Positions 40,382 through 49,294 of a stretch of 64,000 nucleotides of DNA are shown one piece after another; position 1 is the first letter of the stretch, and every line of letters starts with the position of its first letter. Location of the stretch: contig NZ_AGBF01000011.1 in NCBI RefSeq assembly GCF_000225525.1, positions 1 to 64,000 of the forward strand, read 5' to 3'. The position numbers and the translations under genes are program-made. The notes under the pieces were generated by a model that did no database searches, was not told the origin of the DNA, and saw only the letters and a program-made list of their open reading frames with translations. This stretch comes from Streptomyces zinciresistens K42. Its GTDB lineage: Bacteria > Actinomycetota > Actinomycetes > Streptomycetales > Streptomycetaceae.

Positions 40382-41289
40382 GTGGACCTGGCCTTGCTGC
40401 GCACTTTCGTCACCGTGCACCGGGCCGGCTCCTTCACCCGGGCCGCCGCACTGCTCGGTCTGTCCCAGCCGGCGGTCACCTCGCAGATACGCACGCTGGA
40501 GCGGCAGTTGGGCCGTCCCCTGTTCCTGCGGCAGGCCCGGGGGGTGACCCCCACCTCCCTGGGCGACGAACTCGCCCACAAAGCGGCTCCCCATCTCGAC
40601 GCCCTCGTGGAGATCACCGAGACGGGTCTCGACGACGAGTCGTCCTCGCGGTCCCTGCACCTGGCCGGACCGCCGGAGTTCACCGCCGAGCGCGCGCTGC
40701 CCGCGCTCACCGCTCTGATCGGTGCGGAGGGCGGTCGGGGGTTCGCCCTGCGTGCGTCGTTCGGCAACGCCGAGGAGTCCCTGGAGGGGCTGTCGGCCGG
40801 TCACCACGATCTGGCCATCAGTACGGCCCGGCCGCGGGGTGCCCTGCTCACGCGACTCCGCTCTGCGACGAGGAGCATGTCCTCGTCGCCGCGCCGCACT
40901 GGAGGGAACGGCTGGGGGCGGGGCGGCCGCGCGGCAAGGGATCGCCCGCGCCGGAGGACGTCCCGGTGGTCGAGGTGCACGAGTCCCTGCCGTTCGTCTC
41001 GCGCTACTGGGCCTCGGTCTTCGACTCCCGTCCGGTCGCCCCGGGCACGGTGATCGTCCCCGACCTGCGCGCGGTCCTCGCGTGCGCCGTCGCGGGGGCG
41101 GGGCTGGCGGTGCTGCCCCGCTATCTGTGCGCCGCCGCCCTGGAGCGCGGCGAGGTCGTCGCCCCGTACGCGCCCGCGGTGCCGCCGCTGCGGACGTACT
41201 TCCTGGCGGTGCGCACCGGAACGCTCGCGATGCCTCATGTCGCACGGGCGCACGAGTGGCTGGTGCGAGCCGCTTCCGACTGGTCCTGA
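40382..41289 (+). pseudogene. LysR-family regulator gene with one frameshift
   Basis: Codons from GTG 40382 give a normal LysR start (LALLRTFVTVHRAGSF; AAALLGLSQPAVTSQI) and effector domain to GALLT. At 40850-40854 the frame changes and continues as PLCDEEHVLVAAPHWRERLG through WLVRAASDWS to a TGA at 41287. Restoring one base (CACGGCGA for CACGCGA) gives a roughly 303-residue LysR protein, the normal length. It is either a sequencing error or a recent inactivation. Confidence 0.75.
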
Positions 41290-41342
41290 GCAGGCATTCC
41301 GCCCTCGTCACGGGCCGGGCTCCACCGGTGACGTCCTGCGAT

Positions 41343-41356
41343 GTTTCACGTGGAAC
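41343..41356. promoter_or_regulatory. parS-like site, one mismatch
   Basis: GTTTCACGTGGAAC differs from parS at one arm base. It lies in the gap between the lysR pseudogene and the Nudix gene, about 21 bases before the Nudix start. Confidence 0.55.
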
Positions 41357-41377
41357 CAGCCGGGCCACATTTCTCCC

Positions 41378-41860
41378 ATGACCGTCCGACCCGTGGTCAA
41401 GCGCACCGCCCGCGCCGTCCTGCTGGACGGCGACGATCTGATCCTGATCAAGCGCACCAAGCCAGGCGTGGATCCCTACTGGGTCACGCCCGGCGGGGGT
41501 GTCGAGCCGACGGATCCGACCGTCGTCGACGCCCTGCACCGCGAGGTCTACGAGGAGCTCGGCGCCAAGGTCACCGACGTGGTGCCGTGTTTCGTCGACA
41601 CCGTCGAGCACATCGGTGCGGACGGCGGTACGAGCGGCGCGAAGGTGCAGCACTTCTTCGTCTGCCACCTGGCGTCGATGGACCCCTCCTTGCGGAACGG
41701 TCCCGAGGTGGACGAGCCCATCGGCGAGTACGAGATCGTACGGGTGCCCTTCACCCGGGTCGGGATCGCCTCGGTCCATCTGGTGCCGCTGTCGCTGCGG
41801 CACTATCTCGACGGCAACATCGAGGGCGTCCGCGCGCTGCACGCACCCGACCTGGGCTGA
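41378..41860 (+). CDS. Nudix-family hydrolase
   Basis: A 160-residue Nudix hydrolase. The Nudix box is GGGVEPTDP followed by REVYEELG, with one to three extra residues in the loop. VLLDGDDLILIKRTKP precedes it. The natural substrate (nucleotide, sugar or dinucleotide) is unknown. The start is ATG 41378. It ends ten bases before the convergent globin gene. Confidence 0.88.
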   Translation: MTVRPVVKRTARAVLLDGDDLILIKRTKPGVDPYWVTPGGGVEPTDPTVVDALHREVYEELGAKVTDVVPCFVDTVEHIGADGGTSGAKVQHFFVCHLASMDPSLRNGPEVDEPIGEYEIVRVPFTRVGIASVHLVPLSLRHYLDGNIEGVRALHAPDLG

Positions 41861-41870
41861 CGGCCGGGTC

Positions 41871-43445
41871 TCAGGTGGCGACCAGTTCCTCCACCGAGTC
41901 GTGGCGTATGCGCTCGGACGGGACGCCGATGCCCCGCAGGGCGTCCACCCCGCTGCGGATCATGCCGGGCGGCCCGGAGACATAGGCGTCGTACTCGGTC
42001 CAGGGGCCGAACTCGCGGATGGCCTCGGGGAGCTGGAGCAGCCCGTGGCGGTCGACCACGGGGCGGACCTCCAGCCAGGGATGGGACTGCCGGAGCCTGA
42101 GCATGGTGTCGATGTCGTACAGGTCCTGGTCGGTGCGGGCGCCGTAGAAGACCTGGACGGGGCGGCGGGTGCCGTGCTCGGCGACGTCCTCGACCAGGGC
42201 CTTGATGGGCGCTATGCCGGTGCCTCCGCCGACGCAGAGCAGTCCGCTGGCCGTGGTGTGGTCCACGGTCATCGAGCCCGCGGGCGGGCCGAGCCGGACG
42301 ATGTCGCCGGGCCGTGCGCGGTGGACCAGCGCGTTGGAGACCCATCCGGCCGGGACGGCCTTCACATGGAACGTCAGCAGGCCGTCGGAGCGGGGCGCCG
42401 AGGCGAACGAGTAGTGCCGCCAGATCCTGGGCCACCAGGGCGTCTCCACGCTCGTGTACTGGCCGGCGAGGAAGGGGTAGGGCTGGTCGGGGCGGACGGT
42501 GACGACCGCGACGTCGGCCCTGCGCAGCTCGTGCGAGACGACCTCGGCGTACCACCAGGCGGGGGCCCGCAGTTCGTCCGCCGCGGCCGCGTCGATCATG
42601 ACCTGCGAGATCTTGGTGTAGGTGCGGACCCAGGCGGCCTCCGTCTCGCCGTCCCAGACGCCCGCGGCGTACTTGGTGAGCGAGCCGATGAGGCACTCGC
42701 CCACGGCCGGGTAGTGCTCGGGGCGGGTGCCGTACTTGCGGTGGCCGCGGCCGAGGTTCTCCAGGTAGTCGACGAGGACCGGGGTGTTGTCGATGTGTTC
42801 GGCGGCGGTGAGGAGGGCCTTGAGCAGACGGTCGCGCTGGGTGTCCATCGCGGCCGGGAACAGCGGGCGCAGATCGGGGTGGCGCACGAACAGCAGCGCG
42901 TAGAAGTAGGAGGTGACCTTGTCGGCCACGGGCCCGATCTCGGCCATCGTGCGGCGGATGAGGAGGGCGTCGGGGGACGCGGGCGGGGCCGGTGCGGTGC
43001 GCTGGGTGGGTATCCGCAGTTGCGGGGGCGCAGAGGTGAGGGAAGCGAGGCTCCCGGTCCGCGGTGGGGCTTCGGTGGCCTGGGCGGCGCTGTGCGGGGC
43101 GGACGGCGGGGCCGGGCGGCCGGGAGGGCCGGGGGTCGATATCGCGGCGGGCGGCGCCGCTTCAGGGGCCGGCGGCGGGGTGGGATCCGGGACGGCGGTG
43201 TCCGGTGGGCCCTGCGATGCCGGTTCGGCCGTCTTGGCGGGCCGCGGCGCGGCCGGGGGCGCCGGGGACCGTACTTCTCCCCCCGAGGCCCTGCCCACGG
43301 GGCGCATCCCCGCCAGGCGGCTGCCCTCGGCGGGCTGTTCCTGCTCGGTGGTCGGAGTGGTCGCCGGCTGCTTGCGCGGCGTGAACCAGCCGCCCCCGCC
43401 GCCGGAAGTGCCGTTGTCGGCCGACGCGGTGGTCGGAGCGTCCAT
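41871..43445 (-). CDS. Flavohaemoglobin-like globin-reductase with a long Pro/Ala-rich N-terminus
   Basis: About 524 residues. An extended disordered N-terminus (about 1-150, Pro/Ala-rich) precedes a globin domain (IRRTMAEIGPVADKVTSYFY, with Tyr B10; proximal His in GRGHRKYG) and an FAD/NAD(P)H reductase (RHYSFASAPR; VGGGTGIAPIKAL; YVSGPPGMIRSGV). It is flavohaemoglobin-like and so may turn NO into nitrate with O2, but the long tail is unlike Hmp. ATG 43445 has GAGG upstream and is preferred to 43466. Confidence 0.9.
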   Translation of the reverse strand: MDAPTTASADNGTSGGGGGWFTPRKQPATTPTTEQEQPAEGSRLAGMRPVGRASGGEVRSPAPPAAPRPAKTAEPASQGPPDTAVPDPTPPPAPEAAPPAAISTPGPPGRPAPPSAPHSAAQATEAPPRTGSLASLTSAPPQLRIPTQRTAPAPPASPDALLIRRTMAEIGPVADKVTSYFYALLFVRHPDLRPLFPAAMDTQRDRLLKALLTAAEHIDNTPVLVDYLENLGRGHRKYGTRPEHYPAVGECLIGSLTKYAAGVWDGETEAAWVRTYTKISQVMIDAAAADELRAPAWWYAEVVSHELRRADVAVVTVRPDQPYPFLAGQYTSVETPWWPRIWRHYSFASAPRSDGLLTFHVKAVPAGWVSNALVHRARPGDIVRLGPPAGSMTVDHTTASGLLCVGGGTGIAPIKALVEDVAEHGTRRPVQVFYGARTDQDLYDIDTMLRLRQSHPWLEVRPVVDRHGLLQLPEAIREFGPWTEYDAYVSGPPGMIRSGVDALRGIGVPSERIRHDSVEELVAT

Positions 43446-43861
43446 GGTGTGCCTCGCCTCGAACATCTTTCGGTCGGTCTACGCACTTCCTCGATGGAAG
43501 GTGCCTGGTTCCCCCGCGGCGGCCCGCATTCCCCGTTCGTTGCCCGTAACCGATACGGCCACATTCAACCCGCATTCCCCCCTCGGCGCGGACAAATAGG
43601 GAGAGAGTGTGACATTGGCCGCAGTAACTCCCGACGAAGCATCCCATTGAGTGCGGATGCCCTCGTCGTATAACCGGGAACGCGGGTCTTCGATCTCTCC
43701 GTCCCCTTAAGCTGCGTTTCCTTGCGCTCGATGCCCGTCGCCCGTCCGGATCACGGCCAGGACACGAACCGGACTCGACCATACCGGCAGCGGCCCCGAT
43801 CACAAGTCCCCCCAGGGTCCCTCACCGACGAGGCGGCGGCGCGAGCGCGCGATTCCTTCAA
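43446..43861. other. Gene-free gap
   Basis: About 416 bases upstream of the globin gene. It has a lower GC content around 43540-43720, which suits promoters. No ORF with normal codon use, RNA gene, or clear operator is seen. Confidence 0.4.
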
Positions 43862-44169
43862 TTACCTTCTGCTGCGCACCAATTCGTAGGCTTCCCATAG
43901 ATCCATCCCCGTGTAGGAGTGGGTCGCGAGGCCCGCCGGATGACGGCCCCGTTGACCGCGACGGAGACCGGGACGGCGCCGAACAGGTATTTGTCCGACG
44001 ATGAGTCGCGATAGGCCACACACGGGGCCCGCGCCACCCCGAACCGCGCGCACAACTGGTCGAGCGCCAAGGTCTGCGGCTCCAGACCGAGTTGACGTGA
44101 GAATTCCACCGGGGCGGAAGTGCCGTACAGAAGGGTGTCGTCCAGGTCGAAGAGATGGCGTCCCGCCAT
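43862..44169 (-). pseudogene. Decayed HAD-superfamily (subclass IB) phosphatase gene
   Basis: The N-terminus MAGRHLFDLDDTLLYGTSAP is a good HAD motif I. After about 50 codons it jumps to YRDSSSDKYLFGAVPVSVAVNG, the typical late HAD motif IV. A frame change follows, with HSYTGMDLWEAYELVRSRR and a stop. So the cap and middle (motifs II and III) are deleted and the end frameshifted. A parS site lies about 57 bases upstream. Confidence 0.6.
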
Positions 44170-44225
44170 GGACGTCCAGTCTGAAGGAGAAGCCGCCGCA
44201 CATCGGTCGGCCGCCGTTCCCCCAT

Positions 44226-44239
44226 GTTTCACGTGAAAC
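44226..44239. promoter_or_regulatory. parS site, perfect
   Basis: GTTTCACGTGAAAC between the decayed HAD gene and the acetyltransferase gene. Confidence 0.93.
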
Positions 44240-44351
44240 GCCCAGCGCCGGTCCACTCCCCGCGCATCTGGTCCATGGCATGGCCAAAAGCTCGTACGTC
44301 TCCTGGGAAACGGCTGGACGATCAGGGTCGTCGTCAGACAGCCTGACCTGC

Positions 44352-45218
44352 GTGCCGACTCCTTCCCCCGCCGCTCTGCCCATTCGCCGACTGACACACC
44401 GCGACCTCGTCGCCTGTGCAGATCTGTCCGAGGACCGGGGCTGGCCCCGGGAGGAACACAAATGGGGGTTCCTCCTCACCGCCGGCACCGGCTACGGCAT
44501 CGACGACCCCCGGGGCGGGCTCCTCAGCGCCTGTGTGATCACGGAGTACGGGTCGCCGCAGAGCCCCGACCTGGCGGCCGTCGGCATGGTGCTGGTCGCC
44601 GCACGCCACGCCCGGCAGGGCGTCGGCCGGCGTCTGATGCGCCACGTCGTCTCCACGATGGGGACGACTCCTCTGACGCTGCACGCCACGCCGAACGGGC
44701 TGCCGCTGTACGAGGAGCTCGGTTTCAAGGTGATCGGCCGAGCGGAGATGGTGCGCGGCCGCTTCGAGCCCGGCGCCCTGCGGCCCGCGGTCGCCACGCG
44801 TGCGGCCACCGCGGAGGATCTCGCGGCGATCGTCCGGCTCGACGAGGAGGTGTTCGGCGTGGACCGCACCCCCATCGTCACGCGGCTGCCCGCCTTCGCC
44901 GACCAGCTGCGGGTGGCCGAGGAGAACAGCCGGATCATCGGCTACGCGGGAGTCTGGCCCAACATGGACACCCACGTCGTGGGGCCGCTCGTGGCACGGG
45001 ACACGGAGACGGCGAAGGCGCTCGTCACCTCCCTCGCCGAGCGCACCGACCGCCCGCTGCGCACGGACATCGACATCCGCCACGAAGAACTGCTGGCGTG
45101 GGTGAAGGAGCGCGGTCTCGCTCCCGTCGCCTTCAACTCCGTGATGGCGTACGGCATCTCCGAGCTGCCCGGCGACTGGACCCGGCGGTTCGCACCGCTG
45201 ACGGTGGCCGCGGGCTGA
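44352..45218 (+). CDS. GNAT-family N-acetyltransferase (two tandem GNAT folds)
   Basis: A 288-residue acetyltransferase. The first GNAT half has the acetyl-CoA loop RHARQGVGRRLM and PLYEELGFKV; the second half begins ATRAATAEDLAAIV and seems degenerate. The GTG at 44352 gives the GNAT start PIRRLTHRDLVACADL; an ATG at 44280 would add residues unlike the family. The substrate is unknown. It converges with the GlcG/HbpS gene, with a shared terminator. Confidence 0.85.
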   Translation: MPTPSPAALPIRRLTHRDLVACADLSEDRGWPREEHKWGFLLTAGTGYGIDDPRGGLLSACVITEYGSPQSPDLAAVGMVLVAARHARQGVGRRLMRHVVSTMGTTPLTLHATPNGLPLYEELGFKVIGRAEMVRGRFEPGALRPAVATRAATAEDLAAIVRLDEEVFGVDRTPIVTRLPAFADQLRVAEENSRIIGYAGVWPNMDTHVVGPLVARDTETAKALVTSLAERTDRPLRTDIDIRHEELLAWVKERGLAPVAFNSVMAYGISELPGDWTRRFAPLTVAAG

Positions 45219-45228
45219 GTGGACCACG

Positions 45229-45266
45229 CCGAAGCGCCGGTTCCCGTCGGGGAACCGGCGCTTCGG
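45229..45266. terminator. Bidirectional terminator hairpin
   Basis: CCGAAGCGCCGGTTCCC, loop GTCG, and the perfect complement GGGAACCGGCGCTTCGG form a 17-bp stem between two convergent genes. Confidence 0.9.
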
Positions 45267-45286
45267 TAGGTGCCCGGTGCGGCACG

Positions 45287-45703
45287 TCAGCCGAGGGCCT
45301 CGACGGCGGCCCGCGCGAACTGGTGGTCCTGCTCGGGCGCACCGCCGCCGACACCGATCGCACCGATCAGGCGACCGTCCCGGTGGAGCGGCACGCCGCC
45401 AGCGATGAACAGCAGGGGCCGGTCCAGCGCGGTGGGCAGGGTGTGGAAGGGGCCGCCCGGCCGCACGGCGTCGACCAGGTCCGCGGTCGGGGCGTCGAGT
45501 TGGAGGGCCGTGTACGCCTTGCGGGTGCTCGTCTCACCCGAGATCAGCACGGCGCGGTCGTCGCGTCGGAAGGCCAGCAGATGGCCTCCGGCGTCCAGGA
45601 CGGTGACGCTGACCTTGACGTCGGCGGTCTCGGCGGCCCGGTGGGCGGCGACGACGAGGAGGTCGGCGTCGTGGCTGGTCAGGGGGGTGACGCTGGTGCT
45701 CAT
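45287..45703 (-). CDS. GlcG/HbpS-family haem-binding-like protein
   Basis: A 138-residue single-domain protein. Family features are SVTVLDAGGHLLAFRRDD, the run TSTRKAYTAL, FIAGGVPLHRDGRLIGAIG and VGGGAPEQDHQFA. Members include secreted haem sensors such as HbpS, but no signal peptide is visible here, so it is likely cytosolic. It follows the MFS gene on the same strand after about 107 bases. Confidence 0.85.
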   Translation of the reverse strand: MSTSVTPLTSHDADLLVVAAHRAAETADVKVSVTVLDAGGHLLAFRRDDRAVLISGETSTRKAYTALQLDAPTADLVDAVRPGGPFHTLPTALDRPLLFIAGGVPLHRDGRLIGAIGVGGGAPEQDHQFARAAVEALG

Positions 45704-45810
45704 GCGGAGGTTCTCCTTCAGGGTGTGCGCAGGTGGTGGCGGGGCCGAGGCAGGTGGGGGACGTGACGGCACCCGGTGCGCAGGTCCTGGCCTCGCGCCC
45801 GGGGCCGGCT

Positions 45811-47022
45811 TCACCGGTGGACGACGGCACGCTGCTCGGCGGGTACGGCGCCCGTGACGACGGTTCCGGCGCGGGCTGTGCCGCGACGCTCCAGGGCCGC
45901 CGAGAGGAAGGCCAGCAGCAGCGCGGAGGCGGCGAGGGCGGCACCGACCCAGTTGGGCGAGGTGTAGCCGAGGCCGGACGCGATGACCATGCCGCCGAGC
46001 CAGGCCGAGAGGGCGTTGCCGAGGTTGAAGGCGCCGATGTTCACGGCCGACGCCAGCGTCGGCGCGCCGTGGGCCTGGTCGAGAACGCGCTTCTGCAGCG
46101 GCGGCACGGTGGCGAAGCCCAGGGCGCCGATCAGCGCGACGGTGACGGCGGCGAGGACCTTGTTGTGTGCCGTGAGCGTGAAGAGCGCGAGCACGACGGC
46201 GAGGGCGCCCAGGGAGACGTAGAGCAGGGGCATCAGGGCGCGGTCGGCGTACTTGCCGCCGATCAGGTTGCCGCCGACCATGCCGAGCCCGAACAGGACC
46301 AGCAGCCAGGTGACGGAGCCGTCGGCGAAGCCCGCGACGTTGGTCATCATCGGCGCGATGTAGGTGATGGCGGCGAAGACGCCGCCGAAGCCGAGGACGG
46401 TCATCGCCATGGCGAGGAGGACCTGGGCGTTCTTGAACGCGGCCAGCTCGTGGCGCAGGCTCACGCCCTCCTGGCGGGGCATGTCCGGGACGAGCCTGGC
46501 GATGCCGGCCAGGCCCACCACTCCGAGAGCCGCGACGATGCCGAAGGTGACCCGCCAGCCGGCGGCCTGCCCGACGAACGTGCCCAGCGGGACGCCGACG
46601 ACGTTCGCGACGGTGAGACCGGTGAACATCATCGCGATGGCGCCCGCCTTCTTGTCCGGGGCGACCAGGTCGGCCGCGACGACCGAGCCGATGCCGAAGA
46701 AGGCGCCGTGGGCGAGGGAGGCGACCACGCGCCCGATCAGCATGACGCCGAAGGCGGGTGCGAGGGCGGAGACCAGGTTGCCGATGATGAACAGTCCCAT
46801 CAGCAGCATCAGCATCCGCTTGCGGGAGACCTTGGTGCCGAGCACGGTCATCAGCGGGGCGCCGAGGACCACGCCGAGCGCGTACCCGGTCACCAGCAGT
46901 CCGCCCGTGGGGATGGAGACCCCGAAGTCGCCCGCGACCTCGGGCAGCAAGCCCATGATCACGAACTCCGTGGTGCCGATTCCGAAGGCCCCGATCGCGA
47001 GGGCCAGAAGCGCGAGAGGCAT
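45811..47022 (-). CDS. MFS exporter (DHA1/AraJ-like)
   Basis: A 403-residue transporter with 12 membrane helices: MPLALLALAIGAFGIGTTEF, the loop LGTKVSRKRML between helices 2 and 3, and typical motif G GLTVANVVGVPLGT. The family exports sugars, purines or drugs; the substrate is unknown. ATG 47022 is the only start that gives a normal first helix. The operator-like repeats at 47072 lie directly upstream. Confidence 0.9.
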   Translation of the reverse strand: MPLALLALAIGAFGIGTTEFVIMGLLPEVAGDFGVSIPTGGLLVTGYALGVVLGAPLMTVLGTKVSRKRMLMLLMGLFIIGNLVSALAPAFGVMLIGRVVASLAHGAFFGIGSVVAADLVAPDKKAGAIAMMFTGLTVANVVGVPLGTFVGQAAGWRVTFGIVAALGVVGLAGIARLVPDMPRQEGVSLRHELAAFKNAQVLLAMAMTVLGFGGVFAAITYIAPMMTNVAGFADGSVTWLLVLFGLGMVGGNLIGGKYADRALMPLLYVSLGALAVVLALFTLTAHNKVLAAVTVALIGALGFATVPPLQKRVLDQAHGAPTLASAVNIGAFNLGNALSAWLGGMVIASGLGYTSPNWVGAALAASALLLAFLSAALERRGTARAGTVVTGAVPAEQRAVVHR

Positions 47023-47071
47023 GGAGGGGTACCTTCCCAGAAGATTGCAGGAGCGCTTTACGCGTCGTAAC

Positions 47072-47105
47072 AATACTTGCAGGCGCGGCATACTTGCAAA
47101 CGCGG
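47072..47105. promoter_or_regulatory. Two adjacent 17-base direct repeats upstream of the MFS gene
   Basis: ATACTTGCAGGCGCGGC (47072-47088) is followed at once by ATACTTGCAAACGCGGG (47089-47105), differing at three positions. They lie 50-83 bases before the MFS start. Such phased repeats are typical of a regulator-binding site, for example of a MarR- or HxlR-type protein; no such gene is adjacent. Confidence 0.55.
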
Positions 47106-47327
47106 GCTTTTGTGACACGCTCCACCCCGCCCGGCCGCAGCCGCTCCGGGTCGGAGGGGACGGCATGACCGCGACGGAGCCCGTCCGCGCCCACCCCTCC
47201 TGGACGCGGCAGGCCGCACCAACGGAACCGTCCCGCGCCAAGCCCTCGACACCGCCGCACACGACCCCGGACCCGCCCCCTCGTCCACGCCGTGGAGTCG
47301 CCGCCGGCTCCCGCATAGGGTGCGGCC

Positions 47328-47780
47328 ATGGGAGATCTTGAGATACGGCCCGCCACCGCCGACGACATCCCCGCGATCGTCGGGATGCTCGCGGACGATC
47401 CGCTCGGCGCCCGGCGGGAGTCACCGGACGACCTGACGCCCTACCTCGCCGCCCTGGAACGGATCAGCGGCGACCCCCACCAACATCTGGTCGTGGCCGT
47501 CCGCGAAGGGCGCGTCATCGGCACGCTCCAGCTCACGGTCATCCCCGGGCTGTCCCGACGCGGCGCCACACGCTCCCTCATCGAAGCCGTACGCATTCAC
47601 GCCGAGGAGCGCGGCACCGGACTCGGAAGCCGTCTCATCGAGTGGGCCGCCGCCGAATCGCGGCGCCAGGGCTGCCAGTTGGTCCAGCTGACGTCCGACC
47701 GCTCCCGAACGGACGCGCACCGCTTCTACGAACGGCTCGGCTTCATCCCCTCTCACACGGGCTTCAAGCTCTCCCTGTGA
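47328..47780 (+). CDS. GNAT-family N-acetyltransferase
   Basis: A 150-residue single-domain acetyltransferase. The acetyl-CoA loop is EERGTGLGSRLIEWA; the end is HRFYERLGFIPSHTGFK. The first 15 residues MGDLEIRPATADDIP are typical. The substrate is unknown. It diverges from the MFS gene across 305 bases and ends 15 bases before a parS site. Confidence 0.9.
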   Translation: MGDLEIRPATADDIPAIVGMLADDPLGARRESPDDLTPYLAALERISGDPHQHLVVAVREGRVIGTLQLTVIPGLSRRGATRSLIEAVRIHAEERGTGLGSRLIEWAAAESRRQGCQLVQLTSDRSRTDAHRFYERLGFIPSHTGFKLSL

Positions 47781-47795
47781 GAGGTCCGGGTGGCT

Positions 47796-47809
47796 GTTTC
47801 ACGTGAAAC
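47796..47809. promoter_or_regulatory. parS site, perfect
   Basis: GTTTCACGTGAAAC between two convergent genes (acetyltransferase and serine hydrolase). An adjacent CCAGCCAC/GTGGCTG gives an extended palindrome of about 28 bases that could also end transcription. Confidence 0.93.
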
Positions 47810-47828
47810 CAGCCACCCTGCGACCACG

Positions 47829-49220
47829 TCAGAACGCCCCCGCCCCCCGCCATCCGCCGGCATCCACGCCACCGGGCACGGAAGCGCCCTCCTCGTACGG
47901 CTGACGTGTGAACACGAACGACCCCAGGTCCAGATGGTCCACGGTCCCGTCAGGCCGCCGTACGGCCCTCAGGAGCTCGCCCGCGTAGTAGCCCTCCAGG
48001 CCCGTCCAGGTGCCGTCGCCGCTGGCCCGGAAGCGAGAACCCCTCCCCTTGCCCGAGAGCGGCTCCAGCGAGGCGAGCCCGTCGGCGGTCAGTCTCAGTG
48101 CGAACGCGTGCGTCCCCCAGTACCACTGGCCCGCCAGCTCCAGGTCGTTCGCGTCGATCTCGTGCGCGGGCCGCCAGGGCTCGGGGATCCGCGGCTCCGC
48201 CTCGGCGACGATCCGCACCAGATCGGCGGCCACGGAGGTGACCAGCGGGCCGGAGGTGCAGTTGGCGAGCACGACGGCGGCGACATCGTCCTCGACGCCC
48301 ATGGTCAGACAGGCGAGGAAGCCGGGCAGCGAGCCCGAGTGCCCCACCAGGGCCCTGCCGTCCTGATGCCGGATCTCCAGTCCGAGGCAGTAGGCGTAGC
48401 CGTTGCTGACGTCGGCTGCCTCCTGCGGGGCCGCGGGCGTACGCATCTCCCGCAGCGAGGCGGCGCTCAGCACCCGGTCGTCGCCCCGCATCAGGAACCC
48501 GGCGAACCTCGCCAGATCGCCGGTGGTCGACCAGAGTTGCCCGGCCGCCGCCATCCGGCCGAGGTCCTCGGCGGGTTCGGGGAGCATCACATCGGCCCAC
48601 GGGTGCACGGCCCAGCCGCCCGCGTGCGGCGCCCGGGGCCGGCCGCCGGTGCGGACCAGTTCCAGCGGGTCGAGCACCTCGGCGCGCAGGACGTCCTCCC
48701 ACGCGGCCCCCCGCAGCTTCTCGACGAGCGCGCCCAGCACCGTGTAGCCGGGATTCGAGTAGTGGAAGCGGCGCCCGCGCGGATGCCGGAACGGCTGTTC
48801 CCCGAGCACGTCGGAGAGTTCGGGACGCACGTCCCCGGACGTACGCTCCCACCACGGCGCCGGCGTCTCGGCCGCGAGCCCGCCGGAGTGCGCGAGCAGC
48901 TCGGCGACGGTGACCTCCCCCACACCCGTGCCCGGCAGATGCCTCTCCACCGGGTCACCGAGATCGAGCAGGCCCTCGTCGCGCAGCCGCAGCACGAGCA
49001 CGGCGGTGAAGGTCTTGGTGATCGATCCGATGCGGTACTGCACGTCCTCGTCCGGCCCGTGCCCGTCGACGGAGGTCCGCGAGCCGTGCCACACCGCCCG
49101 CCCGTCCCGTACCACCGCGGCGACCATCGAGGGCGCGCGCCCTTCGGCCTGCGCGACGGCGACGCGATGCAGCAGCGCACGTCGGGTGGCAGGCAACAGC
49201 TCTGCCTGAATTGTCGTCAT
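47829..49220 (-). CDS. Beta-lactamase-fold serine hydrolase (class C/DD-peptidase type)
   Basis: A 463-residue enzyme. The SxxK motif is GSITKTF (catalytic Ser), the YxN is YSNPGY, and the third motif is HSGSLPG. A C-terminal beta domain follows from about 350. No signal peptide is seen from ATG 49220, so it is probably cytosolic, and an esterase or peptidase role is as likely as beta-lactamase. It lies on the same strand as dnaB, 74 bases downstream of it. Confidence 0.88.
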   Translation of the reverse strand: MTTIQAELLPATRRALLHRVAVAQAEGRAPSMVAAVVRDGRAVWHGSRTSVDGHGPDEDVQYRIGSITKTFTAVLVLRLRDEGLLDLGDPVERHLPGTGVGEVTVAELLAHSGGLAAETPAPWWERTSGDVRPELSDVLGEQPFRHPRGRRFHYSNPGYTVLGALVEKLRGAAWEDVLRAEVLDPLELVRTGGRPRAPHAGGWAVHPWADVMLPEPAEDLGRMAAAGQLWSTTGDLARFAGFLMRGDDRVLSAASLREMRTPAAPQEAADVSNGYAYCLGLEIRHQDGRALVGHSGSLPGFLACLTMGVEDDVAAVVLANCTSGPLVTSVAADLVRIVAEAEPRIPEPWRPAHEIDANDLELAGQWYWGTHAFALRLTADGLASLEPLSGKGRGSRFRASGDGTWTGLEGYYAGELLRAVRRPDGTVDHLDLGSFVFTRQPYEEGASVPGGVDAGGWRGAGAF

Positions 49221-49294
49221 ACCCCCAGTCCACCCCGCAAGCCCCACGGGAGTCGAGCCGGTATCCCCGGAGTGCGGGTGTCGTCCTCCCCGGA

